This document shows positions 35,501-46,175 of a stretch of 64,000 nucleotides of DNA, piece after piece (the stretch's first letter is position 1; each line of letters begins with the position of its first letter). The position numbers and the translations under genes were made by a program. This DNA is from Ophthalmolycus amberensis (Eukaryota; Chordata; Actinopteri; Perciformes; Zoarcidae): assembly GCA_024529925.1 (NCBI GenBank), contig JAFEUB010000895.1, forward strand, positions 718,501-782,500, in the 5' to 3' direction. The notes under the pieces were generated by a model. The model had not been told where the DNA came from. It worked only from the letters and a program-made list of their open reading frames with translations, and did not search any database.

Positions 35501-37963
35501 GGTTCCCTCCAGAGGATCTCCAGTGCCATGGCGCATTAAATCAGGGAGGGAACGCTTTCTGCTCTTCAATGGAGCACTATCACTGCCTGATGGTACTTCA
35601 AAGTACTGCAGCCTGTCTAAATGGATCGCCTCCCTTTTTAAAGGCAAACTAGAGGAAACGGTACAGGCTTTGACCGACTACCATGCCACTCCAATTAATT
35701 TTCATTCTTGGTGATGGTGTGTGGTTCAAAAACTCATTACCTACAGCCTTCTCTACTGTGATGATAGAATTCAGCTCAGGTCTTGTCTTTTCTCCCAGAA
35801 CTCACTTTCAATCACTGTGTAATAGAGGCATTTCTATTACCTGCACGGTGTTAACTCTGGTCCTCTTCCTCTGTGTGTGTTGTAGATAGTTCTCTTTCTG
35901 GAAAGACCCACCCTTCCACTCCAGTCATGTACAAATTCAGGCCGTCCTTTGGCACCATGCCTAAAGTCCACGACCACACTGCTGGAGAGAAGGTAAGGCA
36001 TGATTTGTTTGGCACTTATGCAAGATGTATATTCTTAATATAGTATAGTATTTATGTTATTATGATTATTAGCTCTACCATATAGCCTGGGGTTCATTTC
36101 CTGTTGCAAAAGCCTCAGTAGCAGTTAAGTACAATGACTTCAATCATATTTCCACTTTGATTTGATGTGTTTTTCTGCTGTTTGCTACTCAGATTGTCAT
36201 GCCAGATGACCGGAAGACCTCGGCCATCTTGGAAGAGGGTGTCCGTGGTCATGACTACCGATCTGAGCCAAACCTGGACCTGCCTGAGTACACCAATACT
36301 CCTCTCCACCGCACCTTCCAGTCATCTCCCCTCCAGCTGGACGCTGACCCCATCAACTCCCACTCTCTCAGCCTGAAGCAGGGCCACCGTCGGCTAGAGA
36401 AGGGCCAGCTCTCTGCCCTGCAGCCGCAGACAGTCACCTCCACGCCGTACAAGAGCGTCTTTTCGCCCAACACGCTCTCCAACCGTAACGGCAGCTTGTC
36501 TTATGACAGCCTGCTCAACCCCAGCATCTCCCCAGCCACTGCCAGTGAGTGCATGGTCCATCGTGGTATGCCCACCGTGGGGTTCCACTCGCCCTACCTG
36601 CCCACCAAAATGTGCCACATCCGGGAACCTGACATGCAGAGGCACCAGGTCACCCCCGCCTACAGTCCAGTGATGCCACCCAGAGGGGTGGGCAGGCAAT
36701 CCCCTCACCTAAGGGAAAGGGACCCATCCCCGGTGCGCTATGACAACCTCTCCCAGACCATCATGGCCTCCATCCAGGAACGAAAGGAGATGGAGGAGAG
36801 GGAAAAACGGCAGATACTGCATGGGCGCTCCCAGACCCATATCTATGCCCAGGACTCTGTCGTGTTTGATGGGGGCTATGGCCTACCCCCCAATGCTTGC
36901 TACTCAGATGGGCCTCGTGGCCCTGGCTCTAGAGGCCCAACACCCCCAGCTTATGGAGGCTCCCGGGACAACCTGATGGGGGTCGGCCTGGTGAGCTATG
37001 GGCAACGAACCCCCGTTTTGCGCCATGCCGGCTCCACGCTGGGTCGTGCCCCTAGGACTTCGACCACCTCCCTGCACACAGATCACATTAGCAGCAACAG
37101 CAGCCAGAGCAGGGCCGCTTGCCCTGAGGGCCTTTATCGTTCCCCGGCCCACCAGCCCCACTCCCCTGCTATGCCCCGATCCCCCTCCTACTCCCACCAG
37201 AAACTCTCCTACATCAGTGCCCATGAGAGGACAGACTCGGCTCGCCTGGGGGGCCCAAGGTATGAACCCTAACGTTACACCTGCGGGACTGCATGCATTG
37301 TACTGAGCAAAAAGGGGGGACTGGTGGGCATTGAATGTATTCCCACTGGAAATCCTGCTCCTTCTGCTGGACACAGCCGGCAGTACACGGGCACTAGTAT
37401 ACTCGCGTTTACTTAGGCAACGTATAGCATTTGTAAAAAGTGTATGTATTTGTTCAACTGTAATGTCCATTTATTCATGTTAAGTAACAGTCTGGTGTGA
37501 ATTCTTATTTTCTGTTCTAATTAATGTTTGCCTTTCTAGTAAAATATCCACTTTTGTATTATTTTACAAATTAATAAAGTTGTGTAATTCCTCTCATTTC
37601 TTTTTTCTTTTGCATGCTTTTCACCTACTCGTCTAACATTTCCACATTGCCTTCTGCCTCACTAACAAGTACACTTTGAACCAATCATCCATGTTGCTAT
37701 TTTGGTTTGGTGGTTTGAAACTGTCCAGACAACAGATCTGCATGTTTCCACCAACCTTGTTTGGTTTGTGTTTTAAACCTTTGCCTCTTTGTGGTGAATA
37801 CTTACCCTTGTTCTTCTCTTTCCACTCAGAGAGGCCATGAAAGTTAACGGGCAGAATGGACTGCCACCCCAGTGCCAAGGGTTCCACCATCAGCCCCAGC
37901 CGCCACAGTAACGTCAAAAAGGTGACGGGTGTAGGAGGCACCACGTATGAGATATCGGTGTGA
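27443..37963 (+). CDS. zdhhc8: Palmitoyltransferase ZDHHC8, partial (exon 1 outside window)
   Basis: Protein S-acyltransferase of internal and plasma membranes. Exons: 27443-27564, 30063-30220, 31085-31257, 31480-31582, 31982-32073, 33614-33746, 34847-34955, 35886-35992, 36193-37259, 37830-37963; all join in phase from exon 2 to exon 10. Exon 2 starts at CPWLTK and holds a membrane segment (LVFLFVLANFSMATF). Exons 3-4 hold the cysteine-rich domain (CATCHFYRPPRCSHCSVCDNC) and the DHHC motif DFDHHCPW, with catalytic Cys at 31100-31102. Exon 5 has a membrane segment and TTNE. Exon 6 keeps the GCCGN...LC cysteines that are palmitoylated in the DHHC5 relative. Exons 7-10 are the long Ser/Pro-rich tail. 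In the last exon the frame that enters (AMKVNGQNGL) stops at 37909-37911, while the family's conserved end (KKVTGVGGTTYEISV) lies one frame over and stops at 37961-37963. I mark the span to that conserved stop. The human protein has 765 residues; about 730 are represented here. Confidence 0.93.
29463..29489. repeat. (TG)13 microsatellite
   Basis: Dinucleotide tract in zdhhc8 intron 2. Confidence 0.95.
30013..30038. repeat. (GT)13 microsatellite before exon 3
   Basis: Lies 24 bases upstream of the zdhhc8 exon 3 acceptor, in the place of the polypyrimidine/branch region. Confidence 0.95.
30221..30242. repeat. (GT)11 microsatellite that forms the exon 3 donor
   Basis: Intron 3 of zdhhc8 starts with this tract, so the GT of the donor is the first of eleven identical GT units. 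The exon ends CTGTGTGGAG just before it. Confidence 0.95.
31614..31638. repeat. (CA)n microsatellite
   Basis: CA tract about 30 bases after the donor of zdhhc8 exon 5. Confidence 0.9.
32102..32133. repeat. (GT)16 microsatellite
   Basis: Tract 28 bases after the donor of zdhhc8 exon 6. Confidence 0.95.
32346..32380. repeat. (TG)17 microsatellite
   Basis: Tract in zdhhc8 intron 6; the opposite-polarity CA tract follows 155 bases later, so a transcript could pair the two. Confidence 0.95.
32535..32574. repeat. (CA)20 microsatellite
   Basis: Longest dinucleotide tract in the window, in zdhhc8 intron 6, complementary to the TG tract at 32346. Confidence 0.95.
37573..37578 (+). terminator. Intronic poly(A) signal in zdhhc8 intron 10
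   Basis: AATAAA in the retained part of intron 10, 300 bases after the exon 10 donor, followed by a T-rich stretch. If used with read-through of the donor, the protein would end GGPRYEP at a stop at 37270-37272, without the PDZ-binding tail. Confidence 0.4.
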
Positions 37964-40700
37964 GCAGGGACACTGCATGGACCTCCAATGACAACAACCA
38001 CCCTCCTGCAAAGAGATGCTCTCCTGTTATTTTAGTCAAGAGTCAGGGGCACATAGCGCTCCCTGTTTTGGATTTATTGTCCAATCAGAGGACCTGTCTG
38101 CCCTTGTGTGGGTCCGTCTAGCCAAATGCCTGTGTATGTTCGTACCAGAGGGGTTGTTTGTCAGTTGATACCGCTGCCGGCTGTATGTGTGAGGAGTGTC
38201 TCGTCGTTAACATTTTGTGGCTCATCATGTTGGTCGTAAGAGAGGAACGTTAATGGTATTACTTTTGTCTCTCAGCTGTGGTCATGAAGCGTTTCGTTGT
38301 TCCAAATGTCACACACACTTTTCTCTAGAAAGCACTGAAGGCTGAACAAAAACACTACAGATGAATTAAACACTGACAATCCTCACTATGGACTTTTGTG
38401 AGAAGACTAAAGTCCTTTCCAAGTAATTTGACCTCAAGAAGTCACGGTGCTTCACATTAACTTGTACTGTTCATGCCATCTGCAGCGTAGCTTTGAGAAG
38501 CGATGGAGGACCGATCCGTTAGATCAGCACCAACTGCATTTGCAGGCAACACGAGATAAAAGAGTTGAGAAGCAGGGGAAGGGGATATCGAGAGAGGGAA
38601 GTCATCGTATCAGGTCTGGTGGTCGCGTTCCAAATTCATTGAGAAAGGCGTGTTGATTAAAAGTAAGATAAAAAAAAGAAAAATGTAATTCCTTCTTTAT
38701 CAAAAACTAATTTCTCAGGAATGAATGCAACCAGCAGAGATGCTAGTTGATGTTAATTCACAGGCTTCAATATAGTTTAGCCCCCTTTATTCACTTCACA
38801 AAGGTGCAGTGCATCATCATCGTAGGCCTGTGTTTGTTTTAATGACGTTCAGTTCGGGGATTTCAACATGACGCAAGTGCTGGGAAGATATAGTGGCGTC
38901 CTGACAGATTTGAATACCTCATCCCAAGAGTTCAGGAGGAGTCCAACCAAAACTTTCTGTTTGTGTTGTGTCAAAAAAAAGAAGATAACTTGTTTAGTGT
39001 GTAAGTTGTTTGTGTTATACTCATAGGAATAGAAAGGTGTAGAGAAACAAGCCATTGTCCCATGTAGTAAAATGAAGATAACTGGTCACTCATTTATTAT
39101 TTTGTAGTTTTTTTAAGATGTTTTTTTTCCTTTTTATATAGCCATCCTTTCAAAAGCGATGTTTGATACATTTTTTATAGTTAATTAAGCCTGGAATGGA
39201 TGTCTTATTTTGAGTGGAGTTTTTTTGTTGCTAAATTATAAATTCAGTTAATAAATGAGGTCATTATAATGGGTAGAAACCCATAAAGTAAATATAGCTT
39301 GTTTTCCCTTGCAGTGTAAAGAAAAGGTATGATGAAATGTAATTACAAGATATGTGATTTGAGCAAGTGAAATATTTAAGTCAGTCGTTGACTCGTGAAC
39401 AGTCAACGACTTGCCAATGTGTGCTGTACACAAGTCAAGGATTGGGCTTTAAATAGATGCTGCTTTGAGATTTCAGTGCCAGAACAAGGCGACGCACCCC
39501 TTCATTTCTCAGGAGACGGTAGATGGGTGACATTGCTACTATGTCACAGTGACATCATGAAGACTGAAAATATCAAATCAACCAATTTGCAGCAGCTGTC
39601 TGGTACAGCTTCAGTATTACCCGACGCTCAAGAGATGCAAGACTTTTTTTTTTTATTATTGTTTTTGCTGTTAATTGAAAAAAAGTTACAGAACATGTAT
39701 TACTTTTCGACCATAAAAATGAACTGATAATATCCAAGTGGACGTTTTTATTTATATTTTGCACCAACTAAATATGAAAATACATGGATGTAAATTGGTA
39801 GATTCGGTCCAGCTACATTTGCATGAAGGATAAACCGTTGTTGCCTTTTAAGAGGAAAAGCTACCTTTCACACACACAATGACACGTGGCTCGGTGAAAC
39901 ACTATCGTACAATAAGGGACAATGAATTAACATTCGTGTTTTGTATGGAGCAGAAAATGGCAGGAATGACACTTAAGACTGGGTAAGACAGGCCAACGTG
40001 CAAGGTAATGAATGATCTTGCTTAATTATGGAATGACATCACTTTTTACAGGATCTTTTTTCTTCCCATTTCTGGTGCATTCATAGATTCCTTTCTCCTG
40101 AGTGTGAAGGCCAGTAGCTGTGGTAGAGTCGGATGTTATCGACACACTCGCTTTAGTAACAACCGTCTGGCTGGCATGGTCTCACTCAGCTGCCTTACCA
40201 TGAACACAGTAATGTGAAGTAACAGGACACTCTATTCAAGTCATGTATTTCTGAATGGTTAAACATCGTTTCTGTTGTAAGGCGGTGGTATAACAGGGAT
40301 ACTTTTTTTTGGCAAATCTGATGGGTAATTGTCAGCGTAACCGCTAACTGGAACATCTTGAAATACATGGTGTTAGCTGCTAAGTTGCCTGAAAACACCC
40401 CCCCCATCTATCACGACCACATACACAAACACTATCGATGTCATTCCTCCTTAAGATGACTGCCATTAGTCCAATGATCTTTTTTTGGGGATGGACATCA
40501 CTGCAGGTCAGGGACCCATTCCTGACAGTCTGTAATGAATCTGTTTTATCAGCCGTGAGCTGATTTTATTTTTTGAAATTATAGAAAATTCAGTATGTAT
40601 TAAAATATAGAATATACTATAAATGTACAACTTCCTATTTTTGTGAAGAGGAAATATTTCCCAATGATCTAAGCAGAGTAAATAAAGTTTCCAACTCTTT
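37964..40700 (+). other. zdhhc8: zdhhc8 3' UTR
   Basis: About 2.7 kb of AT-rich non-coding DNA after the conserved stop. Candidate poly(A) signals are AATAAA at 39250-39255 and 40681-40686; the latter is the likely main end. No coding exon is seen. Confidence 0.6.
40681..40686 (+). terminator. zdhhc8: Probable zdhhc8 poly(A) signal
   Basis: AATAAA followed within 30 bases by T/G-rich sequence. It lies about 220 bases from the opposing ranbp1 signal, so the two genes end tail to tail. Confidence 0.55.
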
Positions 40701-40904
40701 GACTGATTCTTGTGAATTCAGAAGACACAACATTGATATTAAGGTCTGTCTTTAATATGCCATAGATGTTAATAGTTTAACTTTTGAAAAGTCAAAGTGC
40801 AAAGCAGTCGTTTGCATATAACCAGCCACACTATGTATACCTGCATATTTTACCATTGGCTACAAGAGATTTTTACATGAATGCAAACATGGTCTTTAAC
40901 AGCT

Positions 40905-40910
40905 TTTATT
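40905..40910 (-). terminator. ranbp1: Probable ranbp1 poly(A) signal
   Basis: TTTATT on the plus strand reads AATAAA on the minus strand, 1.0 kb beyond the ranbp1 stop. The region 40890-41925 would be its 3' UTR. Confidence 0.55.
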
Positions 40911-41925
40911 CGAAGGTGGAGGAAACATTTCCAATCATTTGAGTGCAAATAAAAAGCAACATTTCATCCATATACATGTATTTACAGATGCACTGGCACT
41001 TTAGAGGCAAGGTTAAGAACTCAATTAGTGGAAAGGAAAAGGAGAGGGTGGTGAGCACACAGATCAGATAGGGCACACTGTTACATATACTCTACATGCT
41101 TTAAGTCTGGGAATGTTATGATCTAAAGAAGGAGATTTAAGTCAGAGCATAGCTGCACCAAACTCTGATGAACCGTTGACTTTGGACTTCATGGTATTCA
41201 AAAAAAGAAAAAAAATGAAATGCTTCTCTAAGTGCATCTGATCTCCTATCAGTTAGCCATCAGTGGACACTGCGATCTGCAGTACTCATCTGATGCCACT
41301 CAACTGTCTGGAGTGGATTCCTCTTCTATTCAGTTCCCAACAGAACTAAAGAAAGGAGGAAACAAGAAAGAACTACTTCTACAAGGCAACCACTGAGAAG
41401 TCTTCACCGTACTTGTTTCTAGCAGTGGAAGCATGGACAGGGTAAGAAGGCCCACTGAGATGCATCATGGGATGTTATACGTATAATGCACCTCCATAAC
41501 GCCTGGTCCCCTGACTGTGCTGCTAACAAGCAGGCGACATTATCCTCTCCCCCTACAAACAAACTCTGCTTCAGAATAACAAAACAAAAAAAATACCCCA
41601 ATGTGGGAATTATCACTATCACAAGCCTCTGTTCACAGTTTGTTAAATGTAACATTGAACTGTTGATGACAAGGATGGAAAGCGGTGCAGTCCATGGTGT
41701 GGTGCAAAGAGGGAAAGGGGTCGGCTTCGTGTTTTTTTTTTCATAAATTCGCTATCTTGCATTTTCCCCTCAGTGGCATCAAGGACTTGTGATCTTGAGG
41801 CAAAACAAATAATACAAATAAAAAACTAATAATATGCAAGTGTCCAAATTCAGTTCATTTAGAGTCTATTGTAGAAAAAGAGGAAAACTGATAAATTGAA
41901 AATCAGCAAAGCAAGTTCTTGGTTC

Positions 41926-44900
41926 TCAATTTTTCTCAGCCGTCACCTCCTTTTTCTCATCTTCTTTCTTCTCAGTCTCCTTTTTGACCTCTTTCTTTTC
42001 ATCCGACGCCTTGTCTTTTACGGAGAGTTCCTCCAGCTTCTCTGCCACTTTGTTTGCGGTATCAGTGTTGCCTGTAGCAAAACAGTGAAACGCACAGTCA
42101 AAGAAAAAGCTGTGAAAAGTTTGAACACAATTCATTTGTCTTTACAGATCACACTCCCCGTGTGTTACTTTGTTTAAAACCGTTGACAGTTGGATTGTGA
42201 GGCCAGTGAATAGTCATACTTGTGTTAACCTGATAATTCTGAATAGTAATGTCGCAGAACATAAGGACACCAGCCTTTCACAAAGGTAGTAACGTGTTAC
42301 ATTCTGCACAGTCATATAGCAGTCAGAAAAAGTTCCAGGCTGGAGTGAACAGCAAAGAACAGAGTTTGTCTGCATCGTTATGAAACTTGTCATGCAAGAC
42401 ATGTTACCGCTTGTTGGAATTATATTTAAAACAGTACTCAATATATGTCACTCAACCCTGAGTAGAGCAGTGTAACAAACACCACATTTGTTAAAAGAAT
42501 ATGGCTTTAGTTTCACGTACCTGTTCCCTCCAGAGTTTTTCTGACCTCCTCCTTGCACTCGTCAAACTTCCCCTTGAACTTTTGAGCATCTGTAAACAGA
42601 ACAGAGTTGGTGAACATTCACATCAAGGTGCTGCTGTATGATTGCAAATGTAGCATTAATAAGCAGCCCCACTGGCCAAACGGTGGACCTGTTCGAAAAT
42701 AGCTTCTGGGACTTTGTTGCCCAGAGTTTAGATGCAGAAAATGGGCATCTTGCAGGCGTTTGTCACTACCTTCAAGTGCAACACTGGACTAAAATGTATA
42801 AATACTTACTTTCTGCATTTAAAAAGCGTATTGCCAGGAGTTCAGATTTGGGACTTTCGTCGGCATAATCTGCTAGTGTGTTCCACACCCATGCCCTGTC
42901 ACTGCCAGCATTGGGCTTCAGCTCCATGGTAGGTACAACTGTAATTCACAAGAGGGAAAATAAACACTTTGAAGGCAGAGATGAAAGCATTTAGAATATA
43001 TGAGGTCATCATATTAAGTGGTTGCACAACTATCAGCTGGAAATTGTTGGACTGCTTAACAGCTAACTGTATAAGCGCAACATTTTGATTAGTTTGGTAC
43101 CATTTCAGTTGTTCCCAAAACCACTGTAAAATAGCAACTAAACTCACTGTGATGATTGGCACAAATCTTCAAGGTTCGGTCTCTCCTCATCAGAAGGCGG
43201 ATTGTGCCCTTCTCTTTGTGTTTCAGCAGCTTGACGTCACCGGTTCCTCTCTCCTTCCACTCCGGTGGGTCGTTCTCAGAGGCAAAACGATATAGTTTAG
43301 CCCGCCTGGGGGAAAATACGATATGGCTTTCATAAATACAATGTGCTGGCTGCTCAGCAAAATGTATAACAGATTACAGCACTTGATACAAATAACATGC
43401 GAGGGAACAAAAGGAGTCACGAGTGTATTAAAACAACTTACATTTTAAAGAGTTCCTCCTCATCCTCCTCTAATGTTTTCACGTCCTGCTCAGGAAGGGA
43501 CACGATCGGCTCAAAGTGGGGATCATGATTAGAGTCTTCTACATTTTCTGCAGTGGTCTCATGCTCTTCCTGGTCCTAGAAGGAAAAGCAACAAATGCGT
43601 GAACTTAAAGCAAAACACTCCACATATCTGTGTCAGACATTCAGAGTAAGTTAAATAAACTAGGCATGTGGATTAGGTCAGTGTGATTCTTTAAACATTG
43701 ACTGGAACAAAATGACCAACAGGCCATGGATGCTTCAATGGAGGGATTTAAGAGCTCATTGGTTAAGTAAAGCTTTTGTATGGGAACTGGCAAGAGCCTT
43801 TAGTAAATCACTATTGCTGAGCACAGCATCTTTAATTCAATTTGGAGTTGCATGTTCTCACGTTGATGTGCATACGACTAAACATACACAACAAATATGG
43901 CAAAAACACATGCTCTTCAAACAAAAGAAAACCCTGAGGTTAAAGATGGCTAACTTATCCACACAAAGGGCGCAAGTTCATGACCCGTGGTAAAGTGTGA
44001 AAAGACCCACTGTGAATAACTAGTGGGATTTATAAGAAACTGAGCAAACGCGGGGGACTTTCCTTCCTCGGGGTGGAAACCCTACTTCTACACCATTATG
44101 CTTCATTAGCTAGCTGTTAGCACGTTAGCTACATCCGCTGCGGGAGGTATTTAAGCTATACGAAAGCCAGTGACATTACAATAGAAAGCTATAACAGTAT
44201 AATGTATTTAATAGAAAGCAGTGGCTTTAATGGTGGTTATATAAAAACATTAGGGTTTTTTTCGCAGTTGCATTGTTAACTCATTACTGTTAGTAAATAG
44301 TTGTTCAACTTTGTTTTTCTAAGACAACTCATTGCTAACGATAGTTAACGAGGCCTTTCGCTAGCAGGCTAGTCGAGAGCTAACGGTGATCGGTTCACTT
44401 TTCACACCACGGTGGGTTTCGTTAACCAACACCAGTTAATTTGACAATATATTCAGGTGACACGGTTTTAAGGCTAACTGACACTCCACTTACAGTAACA
44501 TTGTTACTGCCAACTGCCCGATAATACGCAGTCACTGGCTCCAGCGCCCTGCTATTAAAGCTAACGTTAGCTAACAAATGTTAGCAACTTGTCGTGCTTG
44601 GCAGACAAAGACAAGCAACGCAGGGATCACCATCGTCTTTGGCCAGCTGGTTGCATGTTAGATTGTTAAATACTCCGTTCAAATTGCTGACGACTGCAAC
44701 AGTTATTGTTAGCGGTTGTGTGCACAGCGCCTCCCTGAGCAGCGAGCTAATGACCAGTATATGATGCTAATATTAACATGCTGACTGGCTGCACTGTTCA
44801 GGGGGCTTTTGAGCGCATCAACATTAACTCAGAAGAAATGCGTACGAGTATAAAATCTAGCAGAAGGCTTTTCTAGTTGCGCTTTAAACTTTCATTACAT

Positions 44901-45105
44901 CATATGGCCTCGAAAACAGTCAAATTAGCTCATACAGCATCACGAAATACATCATTGTCGGCATTTCTCGCTCGCAGCTTCCTTTACAAAACTTTGACGC
45001 ATTTCGACATATAAAATACCAGGTTTGCCATCAAATTTCGATTCAAATGCGAACATAGTGCAATGGATGACCTAAAATGCGTGACCTCACCTTCGGGTCT
45101 GCCAT
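41926..45105 (-). CDS. ranbp1: Ran-specific GTPase-activating protein 1 (RanBP1)
   Basis: Cytosolic Ran-GTP binding protein that helps release export complexes and stimulates Ran GTP hydrolysis with RanGAP. Six coding exons on the minus strand: 45091-45105, 43442-43575, 43148-43305, 42810-42938, 42521-42589, 41926-42071. They total 651 nt, 216 residues, against about 201 in human. Exon 1 encodes only MADPK. Exon 2 has SNHDPHFEPIVSLPEQ. Exons 2-5 form the Ran-binding domain, with LYRFASENDPPEWKERGTGD, KHKEKGTIRLLMRRD, AWVWNTLADYAD and LLAIRFLNAENAQKFK. The C-terminus has KVAEKLEELSV, matching the human nuclear export signal, followed by a Lys/Glu-rich tail. Every splice joins in phase. The promoter has an E2F-type site. 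Confidence 0.96.
42172..42439. repeat. Dispersed repeat, copy A (ranbp1 intron 5)
   Basis: About 85% identical by eye to 59067-59323 in dgcr8, same orientation. Shared words include GAACATAAGGACACCAGCCT, GTAGTAACGTGTTACATTCT and GTTCCAGGCTGGAGTGAACA. Both copies begin GTTTAAAA and end near TATATTTAAAACAGTACTC, hinting at short inverted ends. Class unknown, possibly a MITE or SINE. Confidence 0.75.
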
Positions 45106-45290
45106 ATTAATTTAGATGTTTGTAGATTATGGAAGTAGTTAGATAGATTCAAATCCCAGACTGGCCGCCGTTTCCCCCCTCAGCTGCTCTCACTTCCTGC
45201 TACGGCTTTCGCGCGCCGAATTTCCTACGTATGCCCGCGCGTCCACATTGTGAAAGCGCGCGCGCACCGCCTCTCTAGTCTCTTTGCCTG
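45106..45290 (-). promoter_or_regulatory. ranbp1: ranbp1 promoter, CpG-rich
   Basis: The only clearly CpG-rich stretch near the gene start, with GCGCGCGCGCACC and CGCGCGCC. A perfect E2F word TTTCGCGC lies at 45207-45214, about 100 bases upstream of the start codon, and an ETS-type CACTTCCTG is beside it. Mammalian RANBP1 is known to be E2F- and cell-cycle-regulated, which fits. The start of transcription is not determined. Confidence 0.6.
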
Positions 45291-46040
45291 TATCACAAAT
45301 CACACTTGAGAAAATGCTGTTTTTATTAAAGATATATACTGCAAAAATGATATGCTTTAATAAATTGAAATGTAAAACTTCAGATGGTGAATCTTAGGAT
45401 ATTCTATGCATAGAGAGAAACGACTGGATCATCATAATACATTAAGCAAGGCGAGGATATCAGTTAAACATTGTTGTGCAACAAAGTAATGTCTTCTAAT
45501 TTTTGTAATATGTTCATAAAATAAGCTATGAGCGCTTACTGAGCCTCTTTCTCCCACCATCTGCACATTTATTCACTAACATGCAACATTTGAGCACAGT
45601 ATAGTTTTGATAATTAAGGGCCTGAACTACATTTTGTAACCTCTGTTATTTTAGTTTATAATGAGCTGTTGTGGAGCATTTGGTAGGTCTACAGTTTTAT
45701 TAAAAAAACATTTTCACTTGAAGATAGATAAAAAAGGTTAAAAGAAGTTGAAACAATTAATGGTCAACAGAAATGAGTGATGTTACGAGATGTGCCGACG
45801 CTTCGAAGCGTGTGTCGAGTAATGGAGGGGGCGTTTCCTCGAAGCGCGTATCGAGGCTTGCTTCATTTAGGGGAGGAGCCAAAAATGATGACGTCCGAAG
45901 CCTCGCTGCCCGGCTGTACCACGTGACTGCTTCGGGAAGTGGTTCAGATTTTGCCGGGAGGTTTGACAGCAATATAAACCCCTCAGGCTCCATTCAAAAT
46001 GTGGGTTGTTGGTGGAGAGTTGCGGTCAGTTGAGAGTTTG

Positions 46041-46136
46041 GATAGCGTTTATATAGTTTGGAGAGTTTAGAGAGAGAGAGATAGTTTGGATAGCGTTTAT
46101 ATAGTTTGGAGAGTTTAGAGAGAGAGAGATAGTTTG
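46041..46136. repeat. Two tandem 48-bp units inside the hAT element
   Basis: Units start GATAGCGTTTATATAGTTTG at 46041 and 46089 and are identical over 48 bases, ending in a GA-rich tract. They sit just upstream of the transposase start, in the element's own promoter or leader. Confidence 0.9.
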
Positions 46137-46175
46137 GAGAGTTAGGAGAGTGAGGAGAGAAGGATAGGTGATAAG

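Noticed and set aside
36904..37470. 188-codon open frame antisense to zdhhc8 exon 10
   Set aside because: Shadow of the GC-rich coding exon; no independent motif.
43712..43993. 93-codon open frame in ranbp1 intron 1
   Set aside because: On the opposite strand to the gene, no motif; chance.
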